Below, piece by piece: positions 7,071 to 12,385 of a stretch of 12,385 nucleotides of DNA. The translations under genes were made by a program, and so were the position numbers. This DNA is from an uncultured Eubacteriales bacterium (GTDB taxonomy: Bacteria > Bacillota > Clostridia > Oscillospirales > Acutalibacteraceae): the NCBI GenBank assembly GCA_900321195.1, contig ONVG01000034.1, forward strand, positions 1 to 12,385, written 5' to 3'. Position 1 is the stretch's first letter; each line of letters opens with the position of its first letter. Below the pieces are notes generated by a model. The model had not been told where the DNA came from, did not search any database, and saw nothing but the letters and a program-made list of their open reading frames with translations.

Positions 7071-7222
7071 CTTACTTTTGGATCGTCAAAGTCGATTACG
7101 TTTTCGCGCGGTAAAGTTCGCTTACTTTTGCAAAGCTTGCGCCGCGTGGATAAAATGTTCGGTCTGCAATCAGAGCGGAGCGGAGCGAGCGACAACGCGA
7201 ATCGGGACCGGCAGCTTGCCGG
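7071..7222. other. GC-rich noncoding block with short repeats, possible dispersed element
   Basis: This stretch lies between the DUF4097 gene and the rpsB promoter. Bases 7081-7222 are about 56% GC by my count, clearly above the AT-rich flanks. CTTACTTTTG occurs at 7071-7080 and again at 7121-7130, exactly 50 bases apart. GCGGA is tandemly duplicated near 7175, and the block ends in a perfect 6-bp hairpin, CCGGCA-gct-TGCCGG (7208-7222). That hairpin is followed by A-rich sequence, so it is not a rightward terminator. The open frame over 7048-7335 starts at TTG, has no ribosome site and crosses the rpsB promoter, so I do not call a gene. It may be a dispersed intergenic repeat or remnant. Confidence 0.4.
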
Positions 7223-7257
7223 AAAAACATTTAATATTTTATTTCTTAAAAAAACTC

Positions 7258-7286
7258 TTGCAAATCCAAAATGTTTGTGTTATAAT
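7258..7286 (+). promoter_or_regulatory. Strong extended -10 promoter for rpsB
   Basis: A -35 TTGCAA (7258-7263), a 17-base spacer and a perfect -10 TATAAT (7281-7286) preceded by TGT (extended -10) predict a start near 7293. This is among the best promoters in the window, as expected for a ribosomal protein gene. Confidence 0.8.
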
Positions 7287-7292
7287 ATTATT

Positions 7293-7391
7293 CGCAAATC
7301 GCACGCTGACCTTATTCTTTAGGTGTATCTGTTAATGATATGGGAATAATTCAGGCCGGCGGAGGAAATTAACCTAAGGAGGACATTTCAA
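7293..7391 (+). promoter_or_regulatory. 5' leader of rpsB, about 100 bases
   Basis: The predicted leader carries two purine-rich Shine-Dalgarno-like sites: GGAGG at 7361-7365 and AAGGAGG at 7376-7382. The latter is correctly placed 9 bases before the ATG. I see no strong terminator or known riboswitch fold. A leader of this length could hold an S2 autoregulatory site, but I could not identify a defined structure. Confidence 0.4.
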
Positions 7392-8132
7392 ATGGCATCA
7401 GTAGTATCAATGAAACAGCTTTTGGAGGCAGGTGTTCATTTCGGACATCAGACAAGAAGATGGAACCCTAAAATGGCTCCCTATATCTTCACAGAGAGAA
7501 ACGGTATCTATATCATCGACCTTCAGAAGACAGTAAAGAAGCTCGAAGAGGCTTACAACTTCGTTCGTGAGCTTTCAACAGAGGGCAAGTCAGTACTTTT
7601 CGTAGGTACAAAGAAGCAGGCTCAGGATTCAGTTAAGGAAGAGGCTCTCCGCGCAGGCGCTTACTATGTAAACGCAAGATGGCTCGGCGGTATGCTCACA
7701 AACTTCAAGACAATCCAGACAAGAATCAAGAGACTTGAGCAGCTCCACACAATGGAAGAGGACGGCACATTCGACCTTCTCCCCAAAAAGGAAGTTATCA
7801 AGCTCAACCTTGAGATCGAAAAGCTCGAAAAGTTCCTTGGCGGTATCAAGAACATGAACGAGATCCCCGGCGCTCTCTTCATCGTTGATCCCCGTAAGGA
7901 AAGAATCGCAGTTGCAGAAGCAAAGAAGCTCGGTATTCCGATCGTTGCTATCGTTGACACAAACTGCGATCCTGATGAGATCGATTATGTTATCCCCGGC
8001 AATGATGACGCTATCCGCGCTGTAAAGCTTATCTCAGGCGCAATTGCTAACGCTATCATCGAGGGCAACGAGGGCAGAATGGGCGCAGCTGCTGAAGAAG
8101 AGGCTGCTGCTGAGGAAGAGACTGAAGAATAA
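7392..8132 (+). CDS. rpsB: 30S ribosomal protein S2
   Basis: Ribosomal protein S2, 246 residues, needed for late 30S assembly and for docking of S1-type functions near the mRNA exit. Hallmarks are MKQLLEAGVHFGHQTRRWNPKM (7-28), YIFTERNGIYIIDLQKT, VLFVGTKKQAQ, WLGGMLTNFKTI, PGALFIVDPRKE and GIPIVAIVDTNCDPD. The C-terminus is an Ala/Glu tail (AAAEEEAAAEEETEE), common in clostridial S2. AAGGAGG at 7376-7382 gives the start. Codon use is strongly biased: of 22 Ile codons I count 20 ATC, 2 ATT and no ATA, whereas the neighbouring carboxylase genes mostly use ATA. That is the pattern of a very highly expressed gene. tsf follows after an intergenic terminator. Confidence 0.98.
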   Translation: MASVVSMKQLLEAGVHFGHQTRRWNPKMAPYIFTERNGIYIIDLQKTVKKLEEAYNFVRELSTEGKSVLFVGTKKQAQDSVKEEALRAGAYYVNARWLGGMLTNFKTIQTRIKRLEQLHTMEEDGTFDLLPKKEVIKLNLEIEKLEKFLGGIKNMNEIPGALFIVDPRKERIAVAEAKKLGIPIVAIVDTNCDPDEIDYVIPGNDDAIRAVKLISGAIANAIIEGNEGRMGAAAEEEAAAEEETEE

Positions 8133-8145
8133 TTTGATATAACAG

Positions 8146-8176
8146 AATACCCGCAAGAAATTTGCGGGTATTTTTT
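8146..8176 (+). terminator. Intrinsic terminator/attenuator between rpsB and tsf
   Basis: An 11-bp stem, AATACCCGCAA (8146-8156) with TTGCGGGTATT (8162-8172), has a 5-base loop and T's to 8176. It lies 14 bases after the rpsB stop. I see no separate promoter in the 36 bases before tsf, so tsf is probably expressed by partial read-through, setting an S2:EF-Ts ratio. Confidence 0.85.
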
Positions 8177-8212
8177 GAAGTATAACATTATTTATTTACG
8201 GAGGTAATTATT

Positions 8213-9121
8213 ATGGCTTTTACAGCACAGGACGTTAAGACATTGAGAGAGAGAACAGGCTGCGGTATGATGGACTGCAAAAAGGCACTTTCACAGACCG
8301 ACGGCGATATGGAAAAGGCAATAGATGTACTCAGAGAGCAGGGTCTTGCAAAGGCTGCAAAGAAGGCTTCAAGAATAGCTGCTGAGGGTGTTGCATGTGC
8401 ATTCGCAAATGACGAGGGTACAGTAGGCGTTGCTATCGAGGTAAACGCAGAAACAGACTTCGTTGCAAAGAACGCAGAGTTCCAGGCATTTGTTAAGACT
8501 GTTGCAGATACAGTTATTGCAGAGGCTCCTGCTGATGTTGCAGAGCTTCTCACAAAGAAGGCAGCAGGCACAGAGATGACAGTTGCAGAGCTTCTCCAGG
8601 AGAAGATACAGACTATCGGTGAGAACATCATAATCCGCCGTTTTGCTCGCTATGAGGGCACAGTTGCAACATACATCCATGCAGGCGGCAAAATAGCTGT
8701 TATGGTCAAGTTTGATACAGACGTTGCAGACAAGGACGAGTTCAAGGTATATGCAAAGGATATCGCTATGCAGGTAGCAGCAGCAGCTCCTTCATATCTC
8801 AACAGAACACAGGTTCCTGATGAAGTACTTGAGCATGAAAAGAAGATAATGACAGAGCAGATGATAAACGAAGGCAAGCCTGCTGACAAGGTAGAGAGAA
8901 TAGTAATGGGCAAGATCGGCAAGTACTATGAAGAAAACTGCCTTATCGACCAGGTATTCGTTAAGGACAGCAAGGTAAAGGTAGATCAGTACACAAATCA
9001 GACAGCTAAGGCTCTCGGCGGCAAAATAGCTATCGTTGACTCTGTACGTTTTGAAAAGGGCGAAGGCCTTGAAAAGCGCGCTGACGACTTCGCAGCAGAA
9101 GTTGCAAGCATGGTAAAATAA
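8213..9121 (+). CDS. tsf: Translation elongation factor Ts
   Basis: EF-Ts, 302 residues, the guanine nucleotide exchange factor that releases GDP from EF-Tu in the cytoplasm. The N-terminal UBA-like domain carries LRERTGCGMMDCKKAL (11-26) and DMEKAIDVLREQGLAKA. The core motif ETDFVAKN has TDFV at 81-84, the residues that touch the EF-Tu magnesium/nucleotide site. The second core half has YIHAGGKIAVMVKF and AMQVAAAAPSYL. EENCLIDQVFVKD is the conserved C-terminal segment. GGAGGTAA at 8200-8207 precedes the ATG. Length and motifs are complete. Codon bias is intermediate: both ATC and ATA occur, with many GCA/ACA, so bias is weaker than in rpsB. The usual downstream genes pyrH and frr are absent; two terminators and a convergent gene follow. 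Confidence 0.98.
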   Translation: MAFTAQDVKTLRERTGCGMMDCKKALSQTDGDMEKAIDVLREQGLAKAAKKASRIAAEGVACAFANDEGTVGVAIEVNAETDFVAKNAEFQAFVKTVADTVIAEAPADVAELLTKKAAGTEMTVAELLQEKIQTIGENIIIRRFARYEGTVATYIHAGGKIAVMVKFDTDVADKDEFKVYAKDIAMQVAAAAPSYLNRTQVPDEVLEHEKKIMTEQMINEGKPADKVERIVMGKIGKYYEENCLIDQVFVKDSKVKVDQYTNQTAKALGGKIAIVDSVRFEKGEGLEKRADDFAAEVASMVK

Positions 9122-9133
9122 TCAATAATTATT

Positions 9134-9169
9134 GCTCCCGTTGGCTTTCAGGCTGACGGGAGCTTTTTT
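9134..9169 (+). terminator. Intrinsic terminator of tsf
   Basis: GCTCCCGT (9134-9141) pairs with ACGGGAGC (9156-9163). Inner G-U and G-C pairs can lengthen the stem, and six T follow (9164-9169). It lies 12 bases after the tsf stop and closes the rpsB-tsf unit. Confidence 0.9.
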
Positions 9170-9198
9170 AAAGCGTAAAGCGGAAAGTGGATACAAAA

Positions 9199-9236
9199 AA
9201 GTTCCCGTCAGCAAAACTGACGGGAACTTATTTTTT
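9199..9236. terminator. Second, bidirectional terminator between tsf and the glycosyltransferase gene
   Basis: A perfect 13-bp stem, AAGTTCCCGTCAG (9199-9211) with CTGACGGGAACTT (9217-9229), has a 5-base loop, A's before it (9195-9200) and six T after it (9231-9236). It works in both directions, so it ends the leftward glycosyltransferase gene and backs up the tsf terminator. Its arm CTGACGGGA also occurs in the preceding hairpin. Confidence 0.9.
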
Positions 9237-9244
9237 ATTATTTA

Positions 9245-10216
9245 TCATTTAATTTTGTATATCCAGGGAACTGTGTTCCAGATGAATATTTCTTTGCGAA
9301 GCTGACGGGGAGTTATGCGCGATGTTTTGAGCAGCTTGTTGTAGCCCTTTTGCTCTAAGGAGTGTTTTATTGCCGCATATCCGAAATCTTCCTTTTTGAG
9401 TATCCTGACTGCAGACATTACGACAGAAGGGAGCTTTCTGTATTCAAAAAGCTCGTTAAGATATTTGTTGTCGGGATAGAGAGAAAGGGAGCTTTCATAT
9501 ATTTTTATCATTGAGTCTATCCTGCCGTAACAGCTCGTGTTCGGTACGGCTTCATCATTTGCGGAGCTGTTTACATTGTCGTATACGGGCTTTTTGTCAC
9601 AGCAGACTATCTTTGGACTGTTGAGAAGTGTGTTATAGATAAATGCTTCGGCATAGCCGTAGTTGAAGTCCTCATAGAATTTTATGCCCTTGTCAAGTAT
9701 GAACTCACGCTTGAACATGACGGTGTTGAAGTCGAAATATATATCCGATTTAAGAAGCTCACAAAGCAGCCATATATCTACAGCGGTATCTTTAGACTTT
9801 GCTTTTGCATCACGGGAGATATCCCTGTTTTTTATCTTGGCTTTGTTCTCGTCATTTGCATAAAATACAAAGTCTGCATTATTATTTTCGGCTGTATTGA
9901 AAAATTCGGCAAGATAGTCCTTGTAAAGTCTGCTCATAAACAGGAAGGATATATATTTCCCGTTAGACCTGTATATGCCAGTATTGAGCGCAGAGCTTAC
10001 ATTGCCGTTTCCGTTCTGTATTACATAGCCGCGCAGATTGTTCTTTTTAAGCGTATCGAGAGCGGTTATGATGCTTTTATCGGTCGAGTTCATATCTATG
10101 ATGATGAATTCAGCCTCGATATTTTTCAGGCTTGACGCAACATCACGGATTATTTTTGAGATCTTGTTTTTATTATTTTTTGAGGGTATGATAACCGACA
10201 GATCAATGTTTGCCAT
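9245..10216 (-). CDS. Glycosyltransferase family 2-like protein, DXD motif not seen
   Basis: A 323-residue cytoplasmic protein with a GT-A (family 2) N-terminal fold. LSVIIPSKNNKNKISKII (6-23) is the opening strand. FIIIDMNSTDKS (37-48) matches the family's VDDGSTD loop, keeping Asp41 and Asp46. NGNVSSALNTGIYRSNGKYISFL (70-92) matches the next nucleotide-sugar segment. At the point where family members carry the metal-binding DXD (FLDxDD), this protein has FLFMSRLY (91-98), with no Asp. The later acidic catalytic motif is also weak (YEDFNYGYAEAF, 181-192). It is thus either a metal-independent or degenerate transferase, or a pseudoenzyme. A basic C-terminus (GYNKLLKTSRITPRQLRKEIF) could lie against the membrane. 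AGGAG at 10230-10226 supports the start. It is monocistronic, with its own promoter and terminator. The fold is fairly sure; the substrate is unknown. Confidence 0.8.
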   Translation of the reverse strand: MANIDLSVIIPSKNNKNKISKIIRDVASSLKNIEAEFIIIDMNSTDKSIITALDTLKKNNLRGYVIQNGNGNVSSALNTGIYRSNGKYISFLFMSRLYKDYLAEFFNTAENNNADFVFYANDENKAKIKNRDISRDAKAKSKDTAVDIWLLCELLKSDIYFDFNTVMFKREFILDKGIKFYEDFNYGYAEAFIYNTLLNSPKIVCCDKKPVYDNVNSSANDEAVPNTSCYGRIDSMIKIYESSLSLYPDNKYLNELFEYRKLPSVVMSAVRILKKEDFGYAAIKHSLEQKGYNKLLKTSRITPRQLRKEIFIWNTVPWIYKIK

Positions 10217-10246
10217 AATTCAGATCTCCTTATTTTTGATATATTG

Positions 10247-10275
10247 ATTATAACATAAAAAACGAAAAAATTCAA
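10247..10275 (-). promoter_or_regulatory. Promoter of the glycosyltransferase gene
   Basis: Minus-strand -35 TTGAAT (10275-10270), a 17-base spacer and a perfect -10 TATAAT (10252-10247) with a TG extension predict a start near 10240, about 24 bases before the ATG at 10216. Confidence 0.7.
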
Positions 10276-10337
10276 AAAACAAAATTATGATTATGAAGTA
10301 AATTTCCCTGACTTTTTATGCAAATCATACAAAAATG

Positions 10338-10386
10338 AAAAAGCTCAAAGCTCAGAGCCTTAATTGCCGGCTCCGAGCCGTGAGCT
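10338..10386 (-). terminator. Intrinsic terminator of the permease gene
   Basis: On the minus strand, an outer stem AGCTCA (10386-10381) pairs with TGAGCT (10347-10342). An inner 9-bp stem CTCGGAGCC (10377-10369) pairs with GGCTCTGAG (10359-10351) with one G-U pair. A T-run follows from 10342 to 10338. The hairpin lies just past the permease stop. Confidence 0.8.
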
Positions 10387-10392
10387 GAATAA

Positions 10393-10773
10393 TTATTCTA
10401 TGCTTTTCAGCGATTCTACCATGCTTATTTTATTCATCTTGAAGTACATTATGAAGTTTACAAGCATGGAGAAAATTATTGTTAATACAAATCCGTACAA
10501 ATAGGACATGGGTGAAAGGAACTTCGGGAACATTACGTTGTCCATTTGCAGAGCGTCAACGACAAAGCCGGAGAACATGTTTCCTAATATCATTCCGACA
10601 AGCGCGCCGGTTACAGTCAGGACGATATTTTCTCTGTAGATGAAATTCGCCGTTTCAAGACTGTAAAATCCGAGGACTTTTATAGTCGCTATCTCTCTTA
10701 CTCTTTCGGATATGTTTATGTTCGTAAGGTTGTAGAGTACGACCACCGCAAGAAGTCCTGCGCAGAATACCAT
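10393..10773 (-). pseudogene. C-terminal fragment of the broken FtsX-like ABC permease
   Basis: This frame holds the last part of the permease whose earlier part ends at 10782. From the Met at 10773 it is 126 residues. The same frame stays open just upstream and reads ESLNAIILV, so homology to the family starts near 10800. It contains three transmembrane helices of the FtsX/MacB core: MVFCAGLLAVVVLYNL, ENIVLTVTGALVGMILGN, and FVLTIIFSMLVNFIMY. Between the first two lies the cytoplasmic signature RVREIATIKVLGF, the coupling helix that contacts the ATPase. It ends VESLKSIE, a usual terminus for the family. No ribosome site stands at a sensible distance from the Met, so it is unlikely to be made on its own. 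It is a separated fragment of one gene, not a second permease. Confidence 0.75.
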
Positions 10774-10781
10774 TACAAGTA

Positions 10782-12385
10782 TTATTGCATTGAGCGATTC
10801 GAGCCGGAGGTTATCTCCTTTTCGCTGTTCTTATATTCATCAGCTATCTGTGTTATTATGACGTTGTATTCAAGCTCTTTTCCTGTCATGTGCCTGTAAT
10901 ATTCCGGTGTCATATACACATAGTTTCCGGCATAGTTTTCCGTAAAGCCTTCGACTTTGCAGCTGTAGGTGTTGTCATCGAGTGTTATGGATATATTTTC
11001 ACCAATATTTATTTTAAGGGCTTCGCCCAGACGCTCATTTATGATAACGCCGTTATCCGAAAGCCTGAGAGGCTCATGTGTCACTCTGTCGCGGAAGATG
11101 AACATTTTTGTAAATTCATCATAGTTTTCGCCTATGAATACTCGTCCCTCTATCTTTTTGGGGCTTGAGTCACTCTTGGCGTTTATCCATCCGATATAGC
11201 TGAGTGAGGCTGTTTTCAGCCTGTCATCTGCATGTATCTGCGACATGAGATAAGCCTTCTTGTCGGCAGTTCCCGATTTTGAAAGCGCCATGACCTGATC
11301 GTATATCGTAACTTCTTTGAACTGGAGCGGTGCTATTCCTGTTGTTGAGTCACGCAGACCAAATGCGGCAATTATGAGCGCCGTACATCCTGCAACGCCT
11401 ACTACAGTCATAAGGAAACGGGCTTTGTATCTGAAAAGATTTCTTGCAGTTACCTTTGATGTAAAGTTGAGGTGTTTCCATACAGGAGTTATATATTCAA
11501 GGAAAATGCGCTTTCCGGGTTTTGGCGCTTTCGGACGCATAAGAGTTGCAGGGGAGAGTTTAAGGTCACGGAAGCATGCGCCCAATGATACCGAGCAGAT
11601 ACATACTATGCCGGCAACAGATGCAATTACAATATTGCTCCATGATATAACAAGAGTTGTCGGCGGGAAGGTGTACATTATACAGTACGCATCGACTATT
11701 ATGTACGGCAGTGTCAATACGCCTATAAACGAGCCGACAATACTTCCCGATACAGCCGCAAGCGCGGAGTAAATTATATATTTTTTTGCTATGTCTGCAT
11801 TTGAATAGCCGAGAGCTTTGAGAGTGCCTGTTTCTGTACGGCGTTCCTCTACCATTCTTGTCATTGTCGTAAGGCACACAAGACCTGCTACAAGCAGGAA
11901 GAACAGCGGGAATACCCTTGCGATATTGTCTATTCTTGCAGCGTCGTCATTAAGACCCGAATAACCGGGATTGTCGTCACGGTCGTTTATTATCCATTTT
12001 GCACTGTCGAGCGCATCAAGCTGTTTCTGAGCATCGTCAAGCTTTTCCTGCGCTTCACTGAGCTGTACATGAGCGGTATATTTTCCCTGTGCAAGCTGCT
12101 CTCTTGCAGCCTTCATTTCAAGAAGTCCTGCTCCGGACTGATTTTCAAGCTCCTGCCGTCCTTGTTCAAGCATAGTCTGACCTGCATAAAGCTTTGCTGC
12201 TGCGGATTCAAGCTCCATTTTGCCTGTAGTTAATGATCTCTTATATTCAAGCTTTCCCTTTTCAAGCTCAGACTTGGCAGCTTCAAGCTTTAATTTTGCG
12301 GCGTTGAGTTTTTCAAGACCTTCTGTTTTCTTTGCTTCAAGCTCATCTTCCCCTGCTTCAAGCTTTGCCCTGCCTTCGAGGAGCT
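10782..12385 (-). pseudogene. FtsX/MacB-type ABC transporter permease, N-terminus beyond the window, frameshifted at the 3' end
   Basis: The frame is open from the window's right edge to a TAA at 10784-10782, 533 visible residues. Residues 1-125 are a charged coiled coil of Leu/Glu/Lys/Ala heptads (LEAGEDELEAKK, KLDDAQKQLDAL), the extracytoplasmic insert common in large Firmicutes permeases. FtsX helices lie at about 154-175, 203-227 and 248-268, with coupling motif EERRTETGTLKALGY. A second core starts at SKVTARNLFRYKARFLMTVVGVAGC (309-333), followed by a MacB-like periplasmic domain (GRVFIGENYDEF...SDNGVIINERLGEAL...YAGNYVYMTPEYY). The frame then falls apart: after KNSEKEITS it reads GSNRSMQ and stops. 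The rest of the last core follows in another frame. Family members have roughly 25-30 residues between these points, so a small out-of-frame deletion near 10800-10806 is likely. The partner ATPase is not in the window. Confidence 0.75.

Noticed and set aside
7208..7222. GC hairpin CCGGCA-gct-TGCCGG as terminator of the DUF4097 operon
   Set aside because: It is followed by A-rich rather than T-rich sequence on the plus strand and lies more than 150 bases after the stop.
7048..7335. Open frame of 95 codons between the DUF4097 gene and rpsB
   Set aside because: It begins with TTG overlapping the previous gene, has no ribosome site, is compositionally odd and crosses the rpsB promoter.
7342..7374. 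Possible 10-codon upstream reading frame (MGIIQAGGGN) in the rpsB leader
   Set aside because: It has no convincing ribosome site and no regulatory pattern such as a run of one amino acid codon.
8188..8631. 147-codon antisense frame opposite tsf
   Set aside because: tsf is certain. The antisense translation is an Ala/Ser-rich shadow caused by GCA/TGC codons.
1..12385. CRISPR array, tRNA, insertion sequence or phage genes
   Set aside because: No regularly spaced repeats, cloverleaf-like segments, transposase or integrase motifs were seen on reading both strands.

Overview
The window looks like chromosomal DNA of a low-to-mid GC Gram-positive gut or rumen clostridium, most like Ruminococcus and its relatives in the Oscillospiraceae. 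The grounds are AGGAG-type ribosome sites, sigma-A promoters, many intrinsic terminators, a lipoprotein with a Ser/Glu-rich linker, a DUF1700-DUF4097 pair, and heavy AUA use outside highly expressed genes. The genus is inferred from style and was not tested by a search.

Layout. 1-755 (-): partial gene of unknown function. 983-4192 (+): three-gene operon with an acyl-CoA carboxyltransferase-like subunit, a biotin carrier with an AMKM site, and an oxaloacetate decarboxylase alpha/transcarboxylase 5S-type subunit. It has a promoter in front and a bidirectional terminator behind. No membrane beta subunit is present, so the set resembles a soluble transcarboxylase more than a sodium-pumping decarboxylase. 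The carboxyltransferase-like subunit has lost several active-site motifs. 4304-5470 (-): lipoprotein with two beta-rich domains. It is divergent from 5604-7051 (+), a translationally coupled DUF1700 membrane protein and DUF4097 repeat protein. The two divergent promoters have -35 boxes that form one palindrome, and a second palindrome sits on one -10 box.

7052-7391: a GC-rich noncoding block, then a strong promoter and leader for rpsB (7392-8132). An intrinsic terminator separates rpsB from tsf (8213-9121). tsf is followed by two related hairpin terminators instead of the usual pyrH-frr continuation. 9245-10216 (-): GT-A-fold glycosyltransferase-like protein without a recognisable DXD motif. 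10393-12385 (-): FtsX/MacB-type ABC permease, broken near 10800 by a frameshift and probable small deletion, and running off the window's right edge.

The carboxylase operon would move a carboxyl group between a keto acid and an acyl-CoA through biotin, as in succinate/propionate metabolism. The rpsB-tsf block is translation housekeeping. The lipoprotein, DUF1700-DUF4097 pair and permease all belong to the cell envelope. I found no CRISPR array, tRNA, rRNA, transposase or phage gene.
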